The notes under the pieces: generated by a model
Database searches by the model: none
The model's input: the letters and a program-made list of their open reading frames with translations, nothing else
What the model was told of the DNA's origin: nothing
Assembly (NCBI GenBank): GCA_905221615.1
Contig: CAJNDT010000334.1
Span: 80,001-144,000, forward strand
Direction: 5' to 3'
Length of the DNA: 64,000 bases
DNA from: Symbiodinium sp. CCMP2592
Taxonomy: Eukaryota > Sar > Dinophyceae > Suessiales > Symbiodiniaceae
Translations under genes and position numbers: made by a program
Shown: positions 51,826 to 64,000 of the stretch, piece after piece
Position numbering within the stretch: the first letter of the stretch is position 1
Layout of the letters: every line of letters starts with the position of its first letter

Positions 51826-54240
51826 CGAAAAACAGGAGCGCCACACGCTGTGATTTCGTTCCGGTTGTGACTAACGTCTTACACTTCTTGCTTTCACTCA
51901 AATGTCAGAGTCTCGAATGAACCCTGAAGCCTCCAGCTGCTGAAGGCTGCGGAGTTGCTGTCCTTGTGCAGTCCGAGTCCGGGTGCTGAGGCTTCTGCTT
52001 CCGATTTAAGCAGTGGGGTTTGGATGGGTGAAATGTTGGGCTCTTGTGTTTGTCCGTGGTCATGGCATTGCCCTTGCCCTGAGGGCAACCAGGACGAGCC
52101 CTGCAAATTCCGTTTGTCCCAAGCCTTCTTCGTCGGGCACTCGGCAGAGCATTTCTACAGACAGAGATCTGCTGTTGACATTTTTTTGCCTGGAACGAGA
52201 CGGCACCGTCTAAATGCTTGAACACTGTCTGTGCGAAGATTCGGTGTGCTGGGTGTTAGCATAGGGTTTTGCAGCCTGCTTGCGTGTTACGTAGGCAACA
52301 TACCAAAACAGATCAGCAATGCTGGCACACTTGGTTGTTCCGTTGGAGGTGAACGGCACGGCCGCGAAGCCTCTCGAAGCGCTGCGGCTTCCTCACCACG
52401 TCGAAAGCTGGAGTCAGTTCTACACCACACTTGGAGCTGCCACAGCTGCGAGGTGGAGCTTCCTTTTGGATGCCCAGCTGGATCCTGCAAGGTCAAGCTG
52501 GACGGCGCGGGGCGGGAGACGAGCGGGCGTGTGCAGTATATACTCTGTGTGAGGGATGGTCGGAGGGGGTTTGCTGCGAATGGTCAATGGTCTTTCAAGA
52601 GTGACACGTTCCATTCCGCTGCATTAGGCTTTTGCAACACTCGCTTGCTGGAGTGTATCGCGTTTTGCTGTATGCATGGGGCATCTCCTTTCGGCACGTG
52701 AGCACCTGAAAGAGGTGTTGGCTGGCTACTTTTGCCACATCGCATCGGCCTTGTACCATCGATGCCCAGACCAGGCGCTTACGTGCACCTCTGGTGTTGA
52801 TTGCAAACTTGAATCGCGATCCATTGGTGACATCGTGGGCCGAAGGTCCTCGAGTACTTGCGCCAGCATGGGCCAGATCAGGCCTGGGAGTTTTGCGTGG
52901 AGACGGTCCATTGTTTCTTCAGCATCTTCGGCAGCGGGAGTCAGATTATGTCAGATTGAGCTGCAAGCTGCGACGAGAGTGCGTTGAGGCATCAACCAAA
53001 AGCGTGTGGCAACATAGCAAGATCAGTTCAGACGGTTCCGTTCAAGTACCAGTGCCGCGGTACGAGAGGGCAGAGTCCAGGCACCACGGACGAGTCCACA
53101 TGCGAATGGGGTCTGTGCGAGAGAGGTCCTGGAGTGCTTTCTTCGCTTTCTGGGAACGAGGCAGCCTGCTCCTTGAGTCAGGGTCCAGGGGTATGGGGGG
53201 ACTCCCATTAAACGGTGTTCTGAAGATAGGGTTAGGCCTTTCGGAAAGATTCCGGAGAAGTGGTGGTGGCAGCTGATCCAGGGAAACGAGTCTACCTGGG
53301 ACATGAGCTGGAGAACAGGTTGGCTAGCAGTCGGTTCGTGGCGATGCGCTTGAAAGATCTGTGCACGTGCGGACACTGAACGCCCACTTCGCTTCGATGT
53401 AAAAGCAGAACTTAAACGAGATCAGCTGCATATCTGTTCGGGGCCAGCGAGTGCCATTGCAACCTTCTACACGGATTGTGATGTCATGCATGCAGGCGAG
53501 ATGTTACATGAGCACAACTACAATCGCTTCGCGTCATCCTGCTCGGGATGCAGCCGGGGAGGGGGGGAGGGTGCGAGGTCGCAGGTAGTTTGCCCAGTTT
53601 TTGAGCAAATCCGCGCCCCCTCGCCACACGGTCAAAATCTTTGGTCCTCGCGGCCTGCAAGCCAAAATCCAATCTTCAGAATGGGAGGGTCAGTGGCACT
53701 CAAGTGATGGGTCGGGGAGAGGATTCAGAGCAGGGGAAAGGGTCCAATGATCACTCCGGCCGTGGCCGAGGCGAATTAAGTGCATTGGCTGCTCGCATCA
53801 GCATAAATCGTGGCAGTGGCCGGTGTCAATGCCACAGCTCATCGCACTATCGCACACCACTCACTCATTGTCTGCCTCTTATCTGGCACCACTTGCATCA
53901 TGCCTGCCGCCAGGTGCATAGCAGAGCTTTTTGCCACGCTGCTGTGCGCCCCAGCAATGACCTTGGGCAGACGGAGTTGAAGGGATACGAAACGGCGTTT
54001 GAAGTCTCCCGTGAGGACCCAGAGCATGGCCTCTTCCGAGTGGACGGGCTGATCCTCCGCCTGGTACAGCATCTGTCAGGCTGCGGTCTCCGGCCACGAG
54101 CCTGACGCGGGTCGGTGTTACGCCGACGCGAACGGTGACAGGTGACGTCCCTCCCAGCGAAGACCCGAACGAGAACGTCTCCCTCGTCCTCAAGACCTTG
54201 ATAACTCAGGCGGGCTCAGTCAGTTGAGTCAGTTGAGTCT
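51826..54240. other. No gene firmly recognised
   Basis: A frame at 52319-52552 (HLVVPLEVNGTAAKPLEALR, FYTTLGAATAARWSFLLDAQ) has protein character and could be an exon. Other open frames (52794-53276) lack motifs. Confidence 0.25.
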
Positions 54241-54540
54241 ATGCACAGTATGGAGGACAGTGAGTTGGGTCCGAAGCTGCTTGTAGCCATGGCAGGATTT
54301 GAAAGCCTGCTAGAGAGCTATCTACAGTTCCGCAATGGCCGATTCACTTCAAGCCTTCAAGCCAGTGACGGTTGTGTGTTGCAGGCATGTGCCAAGAAGC
54401 TTTACTTCGCCTCGGCGGTGGTTGATCAGATGCGCGGTACTTCTGCGTCGAGGGTAGCCTCTGGTAGGTCTCCAGTATTCAGCGAGCCTCAACGAAGTTT
54501 GTTTGCTGGGGATGAATCATTCGAGGTCGTCAGCCGTCGT
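54241..54540 (+). CDS. Candidate exon, hypothetical
   Basis: From ATG 54241 the frame reads SELGPKLLVAMAGFESLLES, YLQFRNGRFTSSLQASDGC and CAKKLYFASAVVDQM, helical and protein-like; after about 54540 (EVVSRRG) it becomes unconvincing although the frame stays open to 54651. Not identified. Confidence 0.3.
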
Positions 54541-54651
54541 GGTGGAGCAGCTTGTCAGCAAGGCCCTATCGGGTTCGCGCATTGGATGCCTCCCAAACGA
54601 CCCCCCCACCTTTCCACCGGTTTCCTGTGGAGCCTCTGCAGGGTGCTCTGA

Positions 54652-57260
54652 GTCGTCATGCGCCCCACATTGGATATCTCCTCCTGACGGCCTTTCGCGT
54701 CAATTGGATGCCCTTTTTAATATGGGGGTTGCCTCTGCGGGGCACCTCCTGGTGGTAGTCGTCACATCAGACCTGCCGACCCAACCACACCTCGTACCGC
54801 CCCAGCCACCCGGCACCCTCCCACAGCTCATTTGTCTTCTCCCCGACATGCTTCTCCTGTGGTTACCTCCGCAGGCTAGTTGTGGACCCCCCCGATACCT
54901 GCAGGCTCCTCCCCGCCTTAGCTCGTCTCTTCTCCTGCGGGGGAGCTCTTTGCAGGTGCATATCCGATATGCGTGCCTGATTTCGCCAGGCATGCGTAGA
55001 GCCTGCTGAGCTGGCTTCTATGGCGAAAGCTGCAGCCGCTCAGATGAAGCCAGGTTCGAGAACAGACTCCTGCCGATTAGAATTACTGTCATGGTGTCGC
55101 TTGGATTCCACTCAGATGCGATGGAAGACAACCCCATATTGCTTAAGCACCCCCGGCTGTTGAAAAGCTAAGCAGTCAAGCAGCTAGTCCATTTTCCCAG
55201 CCCTTCAATCTTGACTTCCAGGTGTAGGTACTGTTAGGTATTGCATCCGTTCGGTGTTGATAGTTGTGTTTCATTCGGTTTGCATGGCTTCGTGCAGGAC
55301 AAGAGAAGCACTGAACGCACATGGCCCAAGGCATCCGTTCTCGTCGGAGCAGTCTCCCAGATTCTTCACGCCACGCCCGGGCCACAGTCGGAAGCTGGAA
55401 GCCGCGAAGCTCCCTTTGCTCAAATGTGGCACGGACCAACCCACATTTGCATCTCCTTTGCCTCTGAGCTGCCTTGCCTGTCGATCTTTCATTCATCGAT
55501 TTGTGCAGTGTTTCGCCTTATCTTGACCGTGTCTCCTTATGTTCTTGTGGTTTTCATTCTCTTGCCTGAACATGACCCAGACTAAGTCTCCCTCTCGCTC
55601 ATCTTCCTTGTCCAGCTTGTGTGCCTTGGCTCTCTTCTCCTTCTTATCGCTTGCACAACCGGGTGAAAGCGAGCTGCTGACATGAATATGTAAGAGGCCC
55701 AACCCAGCGCTGGCCAGCCGTGGACCGAACCTGCTACAACCCTTCGAGGAGGACAGACTTGGTGTGCATGTGGAGGTTCGCCTGGGGAGGGTGGGTTCTG
55801 CCGCCGGCAAAAGACGGGGTGTGGCACTGTATGTTCTTGAATGCGCTCGCACCGCACGCCTCCGAAAGTTCGGTGTGACACGTAGACGTAGAGCTGGCAG
55901 TTTGTTTCCGGAATGTTGCTATTTGGTACAAGAGCAAGCCGAAAGCTTTGTCCAGGGACCATGCACTGTTGGCGGAGAAAATTCCAGCTTTGGTTGGAGG
56001 CAGTGCTGCAACAGGCAGTCCATGCACAACCCGCATCAGCTCGCACATGTGTGAAGGAGGAGGGCCATGGACAAGAGACCGAGTCGGATGGTGATGGTGG
56101 CGGCCTCGGACTCATCAAATGCAGCTCGAGACGATGGAGTGGAGTGCACGTTCCCTCGCATCGGCTCTAGTTTATTGGTCATTGCTCGGCACTCATGCAG
56201 AGTCTGTAGAACAAGCCCATCTTGTCTTCTGCTTACACGGGTTTCGTGCCTGAATTGGGAGAGCACGCGACCAAGACTCACGGCGCGCTGCTGGCATTGC
56301 CCTTGCCGATCCGCCTAGTTTCCAAGGATTTAAAGCATAGACACGATCATGACAAGTCTCATGCGACCCGCGAGCTGCGAGGCTCGGCATCGAATCGTCT
56401 TCGTTATGAGAGAACACCGGAAACACCACTGGCGACATGGTGGCCGTTTCGTTTGCCTGATGGCAGGTTCAGCACATTTGCCAGCACTTGCCTGCCCTTT
56501 GTGCTTGGCCCAGCTTCGCGAAGTGCTGATTCCACAGTTCATCTCCATGCATACGAGTTTCCATCTGCGAGTCGTTGCATGTTTGGTCGGGTTGCTGCGA
56601 TGATTTGCGCTGCAACATGTCTGAAGGGATAGTTTTTCGGATCTAATGTGAGGGGCCCCTGTTCTCCCGTGTTCAGTAAGACTCGGGGGGCATGCGGCCA
56701 TGCTGTCGGTAACTTTGTTTCGTGCTTCTATTGTGTATGACGTTGCCTGCGACGGTTTTTCTTTGCTCAGCTGTTGAGCAGCAACTGAGGCGATAGTTTT
56801 CTGGGTGCTTCGGAGGACAGGGCGAACCTGCGGCGAACCTGGCTGATAGCGAGTGGGGTGGTCCTACTATCCTGCAGGAAGAGGGCGAGGGCTCGCCTAG
56901 TGCCCAGCAGCTCTGGGCTGAGCAAGGGCTTTGACGGTTGTTCCTTCTTGCAATTAGGGCAGGGCAGAGGTCTCGGCGAACTTCTCCCTCCTCGTGTCAA
57001 ACTCCGGATTTTTCCCCCGAGCTGAGGTGTCAAAGGCATGTGTCTAGATTACGGCCACGAAAACAGATGCAGTGGGCTCGAGGTTCACTCCCTCCCACTC
57101 CATCCTGTTGAAATTGCTCTCTAGGGCCCTAGGGCTTCTGAAATTAGGAATAGAAAGAAGGATTGTTCTCGAAACGGAGGCTTCGCCAACGGGTTTTAAG
57201 ACCACTCCTGTGGGCTGGGTTGCGCTAGATGGGCTGGGGTGGGCCATGCTGGGCTGACGA
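54652..57260. other. No gene recognised
   Basis: Includes a C-rich tract (54770-54930) and numerous shadow frames on both strands; none supported. Confidence 0.3.
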
Positions 57261-57265
57261 CGGCA

Positions 57266-57617
57266 ATGGGCAACAGTCGTTCGAAGGCCGCAGAGGCCAG
57301 TAGTCGTGCCAGCGAAAATTGCTCGAGCGGGGATCAGCATGGAAGCCTTCTGTTTCGGGTTCAGGATCAGGCAGAACAGAAGGTGGTGCTGGTGTCGTTG
57401 TTGGTGGTTGTGCAGTGCTTTTATCGTCCTCATCCTCGTCCTCGCCACGGGGCCTCCCGTAGTGGCGCTTGTCATGACATGCGAATCCATCCTGTTAGGA
57501 GGACAAGTCGGACAAGCAACATCGGCAGAAACAGCACTAGCAGTGGAAGCTGTCCCCAGGACCTTGCCATTTTTCGTTTGCTACTTGTTGCTAGCCCTGA
57601 GTTGGTCAGTTAGATAG
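57266..57617 (+). CDS. Possible small protein with N-myristoylation-like start (frames disagree)
   Basis: ATG at 57266 begins MGNSRSKAAEASSRASE, which fits an N-myristoylation context (Gly2, Ser6). Further on, the better hydrophobic sequence is in the +1 frame (FIVLILVLATGPPVVALVMT, TLPFFVCYLLLALSW). A frameshift or intron near 57350 would join them. Evidence is thin. Confidence 0.2.
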
Positions 57618-57619
57618 GT

Positions 57620-57850
57620 CGTTAAGCGCCGACGAGTCAGTTCGCTAGTTCGTTAGTTCGTGAGTTAGTTGGTCGGTTGGTTTGCAAGTCGGCTAGCCAG
57701 TAAGTCAGTCAGTCAGTCAGTCAGTTAGTCAACTGGCTAGTTTGTTGGTCGGTCGGTCGCTGGTTGGTCGGTTGGTTGGCTTGTTGGTTAGTCAGTCAGT
57801 TCGTTAGCTGGTTCGCTAGTTGCTTCGTTAGTTCCTGCATTAGGTTGTTA
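57620..57850. repeat. Decayed (GTTA/GTCA/GTCG)n tetranucleotide repeat
   Basis: GTCAGTCAGTCAGTCAG at 57703-57722 and TTGGTCGGTCGGTCG near 57745 within a longer GTTAGTTCG/GTTGGTCGG series. Confidence 0.85.
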
Positions 57851-57900
57851 GGAAAGTAAAGGCTGTCACGAATGCGCTTGCCTGGCTGACCCGAATGAAG

Positions 57901-59150
57901 TTATGGGACTGTAGATGTCCCCGGCGAAGGACCCGTGGAGGAGTCTACCTGGGACAGGGGTCTTGGAAGGGCTATTCTGCGTATGAACAACAGAAAGTTC
58001 CACGACTTACAAGTGGGCCCAGTGCTTGCGATGGAAATGATAAGGCTACCAACAACAAAGTGAGTGTCTAAGGCATCTTCTTGACGGACAGCGTCTTCGA
58101 GAAGCCATTGTACTCCTTCTTGAGGCTTCTTCTTCAACACACGCATTCGGCCTCCTGTGCATTCCGGGCTTGACAGGGATTGCAGGATGCTTGAAGTTTG
58201 GATTGCACGGTCTGTGTTGAATATCTAAACCGCTCTGGAGCTTGGAGCTTGCATTGCCCAACTGGCAACGACTATTAGACTCAACGTCTCTGAGCCACGA
58301 CTCGTACAATCTCTTTTCTCGTGGATTCGTGGCTTTGCTATGGAGCGGTGTGAAGGGTGGCACCCAGCTGGCCGTTTCTGGGTAGGAAGCATGTCCGTGC
58401 AGCAACTGCAGGCAGCGGAGAGCGACCTGTGCAATGAGGATTACCGTCACAGAGCTCGTTGGAAAAATCCTAGAACACACTGCAGAAAATTGATTCTGGA
58501 GCCTGGTTCCACCAGCAGAGCGGATTGCCACAGCCACGTTCCTGATTGCTGCGTCAGGACTTGTGGAACCAGCTCTTGCAGCTGGCCACGGGATCGAAGC
58601 TGCTGGAGGAGACTGCACGTTTCAGGAACTTGCACTTGCTACCAGCTGCTACCACGTTCGCAAATGGCTTGTTTTCTGAACCCGAGCGTAAGCTAGTGAA
58701 GAATACAAAAAGGACATATCACGAAACCTCGACATGATCCCCTCATATCCCTCCAAGTGTCGTGTGTTGGGGGTAGTGACATGCAGAGCATCACGCAAAT
58801 TTGCACGTCTTGCTTCCGACTCTTTGTCCCCTGCTGAATCCTCAGTCCTGCCCGAGGTTTCCCCAAGTCTCGCCTGCTTGTCCCCGAGATTCGCACCGGC
58901 TTGAAGAAGTCGTTTATGAGGGAGTGGTGCCAATCCCGCACCGCTTTGGCATACTTGTTAGTCTTGCCAATGCACACCACGAAGACGAGGACTATAACAA
59001 AGGCGCAAACTTTGATCATCCGGTCCTTCCCTCTTCCCTTCTCAGTCAGGCTGGAGAGACCCAGAATTAGAAGGATTGCAGCAAGAACCGGTGGGGACAG
59101 AAAGGTGGCAGCAATTCTTTGATTTTTCTCCCTGGCGCAGGACACGCTCA
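57901..59150 (-). CDS. Candidate multi-exon gene on minus strand
   Basis: Protein-like pieces occur in order on the minus strand: 59145-58900 with two hydrophobic segments (VLAAILLILGLSSL, IKVCAFVIVLVFVVCIG) and KYAKAVRDWHHSLINDFFK; 58915-58730 in another frame (AGANLGDKQARLGETSGRTE, then NTRHLEGYEGIMSRFRDM); 58635-58447 (CSLLQQLRSRGQLQELVPQV); and 58146-58010 (LKKKPQEGVQWLLEDAVRQE). Frame changes between them imply introns or decay. It may be a small membrane protein; family not recognised. Confidence 0.3.
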
Positions 59151-59659
59151 GCGCGCATCTCGCTCTCCGAGACGGCAGCAGCAGCGAGAGTGCGGAGGTG
59201 GTCCGATCCCACCCTTCTACCTACCCACTGCCTGTATATGGCCCATCCTGAGGTACCTAGATCACTGATGATGTCAGTCGGTCATGGCTAAGTAGTGTAT
59301 GAGGAGTGCCCTAAGCATATCTAAGCTTGGATTCGTGTGCTCGGCCGGTCGACATATCACGCATCATTGTTTGTACTTGTCAATCTTAGTCAGGGCGCAT
59401 TCCTTGTGGTTCTTGCCTGTGCTGCGGCAGACACAAGAAGAGCAGCTCTTGAATTGCCACGGGTGGCATGATCCTGTTGGCACTACACAGGGTTCTTTTA
59501 ACGCCATGAAGGGAAACAGACCCGGGCGTGACTTGGCGAAGCACCCTAAGCTCGCAACGTGGCAGTCATTGCAGTGGGGGCAGGTTTTGGGGAAGAGCCA
59601 GCTCATCGCCGATCTTCGTCGTGCTCGCGTTCGGGCCCCTACTTTGGGGAATGTTGGAG

Positions 59660-59842
59660 GCTGCTGTAACCGCAACTCTTGCAGATTGCCGAATGGGCTT
59701 GAAAATCCTTGAAATCGCCAAGGCAGCCCACGAAGCCGAAACTAGCAGGCTTTGCCAGACAACGCAGAGGCTGCAGGGACAAGCTGCTCCGAGACACGAC
59801 TGGAGCCCTGCAGGGCATTGCTTGTTTGAACGGTTCATGGGG
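59660..59842 (+). CDS. Candidate exon
   Basis: Frame reads AAVTATLADCRMGLKILEIA followed by KAAHEAETSRLCQTTQRLQG; helical and protein-like. Stop at 59844. Probably belongs with the exon at 60019-60231. Confidence 0.25.
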
Positions 59843-60018
59843 TGATGAGGACTGCATGTCTATGGCCTATGGCACCACTGCTCTTTGGGCTTGCTGGGGG
59901 GCACAAGGTTAGACAAAGGGTACTGTCGCGTCAAACATGGTGATGTTCCCTTGTTGCCTGTTTTTGTATCGACATGGTGAAGTCTATCTTTACGTGTCTC
60001 GATTTCCATATTGTGCAG

Positions 60019-60231
60019 ATCGTTGAAAGTCGCGGATGGACCGGCGGCCATCGAAGCCGCTTGGTGCAGACATGACATTCCACTTGTCCACCAGTGGCCT
60101 CGCAAAGCTTGCAGCTCATTCTCAGAGCTGGCCCGCACTCAGGCCATGTCACTGCTGGTAGAGCTCGCGCGTCTGCAAGACTCCGAGGTGCTCCAGGCTC
60201 CGCCTCGCCTCGCCGAAATCATAACCACAAT
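60019..60231 (+). CDS. Candidate internal exon with good splice sites
   Basis: Acceptor TTGTGCAG ends at 60018 and a donor GTGAGT starts at 60232. The frame between reads LKVADGPAAIEAAWCRHDIP, then SFSELARTQAMSLLVELARL and LQAPPRLAEIITT. The combination of open frame, protein character and both splice sites makes this one of the better exon candidates, but the family is unknown. Confidence 0.4.
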
Positions 60232-61985
60232 GTGAGTTTTGATAGCAGCTTTTACAGATGCAGCCGATCATCCTAGCATGACCCAGCAGTGCACGGACTG
60301 TGGATTTGACAAAAAGACCTCCATTAAAGGTGGGTGTGCTTCTGTCTTCCCAGCCACTTTGAGTTGCCAGCGGGGCTTCTTTGCTGGCACGAAAATGGCA
60401 CTCTGCATGGCCAGGGTCCTTATCTGCACCAAAGCATTCGGGAATGGGCCCTGTGTAGCACCCCTCCTGAGCATGGTAGTAATCGTCTGATGCGCAGTGT
60501 ATCGAGCTTCCATCTGGGAGGTCTTGGTGGAAGAGCGGGTCCTGTCGCGGGGCCTGCGCCGCCTCTTCGACCGGTCCTGGGGCGCAGTGATGCTTAACGC
60601 CGTGTGGCTGCCCAGCCTGGACCGTGGATTGTTTGGCACCTTTTGGACTTAGACTTCAGATCCGAGAGTGCATCATGCTCCTCCGCAGCGGTAGGTTCTC
60701 ATACTGAACAGGGCAATTGCAGCCAACAGCAACGGGAAGGAGGTAGCAGCTTGCGCTGACTTCGTTGTGGCCGCATCGCCGCGGATTGTGACTGCACTCA
60801 TTCTCTACCGTAGCTGGGCGCAAGTGCAATCGAATTCTGCAGCGCCAAGACCAGAGTTGACCCGCTCCCGTGGCTCAGGTCGCAGCTTTGTGCGTGGAAA
60901 TCATCCGAAGCCCCGAGCCGAAGGGCAAAGAGGCTGAATTCCAGATCTTGCAGTCTTTTGTCATTGCAATCTTTTGTCAGGCCTTGTCAGCCGGTCGGTT
61001 GTTTAGAGTACGTGTCTACGATGGAGCAAACCTGCAGTAGGTTTTGCGTTCAAAGGCCACCCAAACCTGAGGGTAAGTCGAAGCATTTCCGCCAGCTCTC
61101 ATGGTCAGGCCGCCGAAGCCTTGGTGGAGGAAGGTGGGGCAAGAGCGGCCAATAACTGACTGTCCCGTAAAGGGTTCACTGTTTGCCGAGGCCACCTGCT
61201 GGATCGTGTAGCCGGTGTTCTTCGCAGGCAATCCGAAGTTCGAGAGGCCACCGTGGAATCCGCTGTTTACACAAAGACTTCATGGCTGCAGGGCCATGCA
61301 GGGCCTCGCACAGAGGGCAAGCTAGACTACTGAATGGTGGACGCCTTGCGCGAGGGATCATAATGCTGCCCTCACACCTGAGCGAGGGGGAGGCGACTTG
61401 CTGTTTGCGACCTCTAGCTGTTGCTGCTGTCCACACTGCCTGTCAGCTCGTACACGAGGGCTAGAAAGGTCTGCGTAAAGGGAACTTGCAATATCTTGTT
61501 ATGCCAGCGCTCCGAGGGGGGGTGTTACGGTGTGTGGGCGACTGGGAGCTTAGATTTCTAAACATCCGCGTCCCGGCCTTGCTGAAACTTGCGCGCAGCA
61601 TCTCGAAGCTGTGAGTCTGACCCCACATTGCGTCCGCTGGAGAGGCTCTGTCGCATCGGCAAGACCACAAAGGAGAGGGCCTCAGTCCGAACTGGGAGGT
61701 GAATTCGTCCCAAGTCTTCAACAAATTTCTCAAAAAACGATCTCCCTCAAGCGGATCGCGTCGGCTGGAGGGCCTTCTGCAGGCAGTTGTACTCCTTGCG
61801 ATGCGGGTCACGCTGGGATTTCCAAGCTTACTAAGGTGAGCTTTCCATGCCTCAGCTTGCAGCACCACTGCGCAAGATCTGTGCAGGGACCCCAGTCCAT
61901 TCGTAGGCCGAAGGCAAGGGTGCAGTGCTCCATTGCTCACGGTTTCGTAAGACCTCACCCAAGGCAGAGCTGCGCGAAGCAAGCA
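60232..61985. other. No gene recognised
   Basis: Numerous shadow frames; none with motifs. Confidence 0.3.
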
Positions 61986-61989
61986 GCAG

Positions 61990-62295
61990 ATGGCCGGAGG
62001 TGTGGGAGTGGATCTCATGGGTCTTTTGAACTTGAAAGACATCTTCGGGACAGACCGAGGATGACGGAGGGAATGGAGGGTACAGGGGCCTGCTTTGATT
62101 TTCCGACGGTCCTCCAGTGTGTCGATTCTTCGCCAAGAAAGCAAGGTGCACATGGGCCTCTTCAATCTGGACGCCTGGACAGAGGCTGTACTCCGTGCAC
62201 ATAAGGAGATGCAGGGATGCTTTGGGCGCGGGGCCGTGCAAGGAGGGCTTCTGACTGCCGAGTGCCATCAGTTAGGATTGCCCGTTGTTGGGTAG
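61990..62295 (+). CDS. Candidate 3' exon(s)
   Basis: A frame ending at TAG 62293 reads SKVHMGLFNLDAWTEAVLRA then HKEMQGCFGRGAVQGGLLTA, protein-like. About 130 bases earlier another frame reads GVDLMGLLNLKDIFGTDRG, resembling the start of the later piece (MGLFNLDAW versus MGLLNLKDI), perhaps a duplicated exon. Not identified. Confidence 0.25.
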
Positions 62296-63010
62296 ATACA
62301 TCACCGTCGACCAGCTATAGTCCAAAATCTAAATGTGAACATGGTTTTACGGACATGGTTGCAAACTTCTATTGAGATTCTGTTGTTGCGATAAATGTTG
62401 TAAATTAAAGAAGTTGTTAGATGATTACATCTACCCGATTACTAGATGATACAAATACCCAGCATATGATCAAGTTCATAGAATGTTAAACATTTTTGAT
62501 TGTAAACAAAGACTTGCATACACTGGCATTGCATAACGGGATGAAACGCATGCATGACAACTCAGGCCCATATGATGTCTTTTAATGGCATTAAGGCTCA
62601 TTAAGGACACTCTATGTGGATACCGAGATTGTTAGCAGAGAGCGTACAAGTTCTTGATTGATAACTTATGATATACGAGTAGAGAGAACGGATATCAAGT
62701 TTGCCTACGAACATCTCGAGGAAACAACAAGGTTCATACAGGAAAAGATTGTGCTTAGTTCTTTGCAAAGTAGCCTACCAATGATAAGTTAATAGTCAAA
62801 TGGTATTACTATTGGATGTCCCACCCAACTAGCACGCAATGAGCTTCGAACCGAAACAACCTAGCCTTGCCAGTTAGAGAGTTACATCACCTGGAAACTC
62901 AGATGAGTTCTGTATGGTAATGTGTTTTGAGGTATGAAGAGCTATAGTCGTGATTATTGATCTACATTGGGTTAAAGACTATATGGTAAGGTGTTTTAGG
63001 GTGTATTGGA
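62296..63010. other. AT-rich non-coding island
   Basis: Base composition changes abruptly at about 62300: long AT-rich stretches (TGTTGTAAATTAAAG, GATGATTACATCTACC) and no open frame of note. Near its end GTATGGTAATGTGTTTTGAGG (62911) and ATATGGTAAGGTGTTTTAGG (62981) form an imperfect direct repeat, each followed by CTATAGT(C/T). It may be an insertion or a different type of intergenic DNA. Confidence 0.5.
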
Positions 63011-63016
63011 CTATAG

Positions 63017-63241
63017 TTGGTTGACGGTGATTTAATTGCCCCAAACGGGCAAGGCCTATCCCAACTCCATCGGGCTGACATTGTGGGCTTCCAGGTCATC
63101 CTCCCGGATTTAGAGGAGTTTGCGCAGCTGGAGGAGGAGCCACTGGGCCGAGGACCTGGCATTTCATGTCATCGTGCGATAGAGCATGAGCATAATCACA
63201 GCCTGGTCAACATCTTGGTGGTTGGTTTCCGTGTGGCTCCA
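63017..63241 (+). CDS. Candidate exon or element fragment
   Basis: Reads DLIAPNGQGLSQLHRADIVG then FQVILPDLEEFAQLEEEPLG, with coding-like composition in contrast to the AT-rich DNA before it. No family recognised. Confidence 0.25.
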
Positions 63242-64000
63242 TGATGGCAGAGGCCAGAGATCCGCGCAGCTTACGGTAGCCTGCGTTCTTAAGCACGTGA
63301 GGTGGTTTCGACAAGCTTGTCAACGTTGGCTCCGTGGTACAGAACCCAGCGTGAGTAGAGAGCATATACAGGTAAGTGGACACATTTTCGGCAGTTGCTG
63401 GTGAGGCCATTCCTGGTGAGGTGGAGTTCACCCCTGAGGCAGCGGGAGAAAGACGTGAAAGCTTGCAGAGAGGTTTTGATCTGCATTCGTCCACATGCAC
63501 TACATGACAACTTCATAACAACATATACTTTTCCCCCAAAGAAACAGACAGTGGCTATACCCGGCATCCTAATCCCCTTGCTCAACATACTTCGGCAGTT
63601 GCACAGCACGGCTTCCAGCTACTTCACTAGTATTGTAAACCTTGGATGGGTTTCGCCTGCTCATCGGTGCTCATGGGTTCCGCAACAGGCGCGACCCGCC
63701 GTTACATGACCTGCATACACTTCTGCCGGATGGAGAGCTGTGCTGCTACAGTCTCGCAACTGTCGGCAGGACCTGCGTGACATCGATGAAGATTTCGACA
63801 CGGAGTCGCCCGGTTGGAGCATGCAAGCGCGGAGTGAGGGTAAGACTGGATCCTGTCAGCATACCTGATGACTCGTGTTTGCTGTGCTGAAGGGAGAAAG
63901 GTACTGGTGATCTTGCGTTTCAGTCTGTGCGAGCTTCTGCTCAGAAGCCCATGCACAGTCTGGGGTTTTGCTTGAATTTGAGGTGTCTGCTAAACCTGGC
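63242..64000. other. No gene recognised
   Basis: Short open frames on both strands only. Confidence 0.3.

Noticed and set aside
61461-62268. Long antiparallel open frames on both strands
   Set aside because: None has a motif and they mirror each other, as expected in GC-rich non-coding DNA; only the short end at 61990-62295 was kept as a weak candidate.
1-64000. CRISPR arrays, rRNA and tRNA genes
   Set aside because: Looked for; tandem repeats here have no unique spacers, and no rRNA-like or tRNA-like sequence with the expected arms was recognised.

Overview
The window looks like nuclear DNA of a dinoflagellate, most likely a Symbiodiniaceae/Suessiales-type genome. The evidence is indirect: long non-coding tracts rich in micro- and minisatellites, a LINE-type reverse transcriptase of the multi-ORF kind, a CxC5/KDZ transposase, intron-split EF-hand and membrane-protein exons, degenerate TTTAGGG-like (telomere-type) repeats, and one possible spliced-leader relic. 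No rRNA, tRNA, bacterial operon or CRISPR array was recognised. Because the genome is eukaryotic, many long open frames begin at non-ATG codons; where an ATG in good context exists I give that as the start.

Layout. 1-9000: a plus-strand retroelement region: a 5'-truncated (by the window edge) reverse transcriptase/RNase H frame, followed by four further co-oriented ORFs, each starting at a CCATGG-type site and separated by TAATT-rich spacers; one encodes a probable 2-oxoglutarate/Fe(II) dioxygenase-like fold. 9000-20000: largely unrecognised DNA with microsatellites and scattered candidate exons (EF-hand, membrane segments). 19950-24860: minisatellites, a 660-bp TA-rich microsatellite, an intact intronless glycosyltransferase-25-like gene on the minus strand, and perfect 123-bp tandem repeats. 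24860-30700: minus-strand mobile-element genes: a KDZ transposase whose N-terminal CxC5 exons and C-terminal DDE exons are separated by about 4 kb that holds a second gene of DUF3987 (primase/helicase-like) type, itself split by a 43-bp minisatellite. 31000-41000: candidate exons on both strands and two diverged copies of a dispersed repeat that carries a (GGGCACAA)n core. 40880-43570: a block of simple repeats with a hairpin/inverted-repeat element inserted between TA microsatellites. 43570-64000: mostly unrecognised, with one convincing 861-residue intronless gene (49240-51825; RRM-like, degenerate J-like and KH-like segments) and several weak exon candidates.

The best leads for something undescribed are the nested KDZ/DUF3987 locus with its 43-bp repeats (which recur next to the glycosyltransferase gene), the LINE-linked ORF cassette carrying a dioxygenase-like protein, and the TA-microsatellite-associated palindromic element. 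All domain calls come from reading motifs by eye; no database search was possible.
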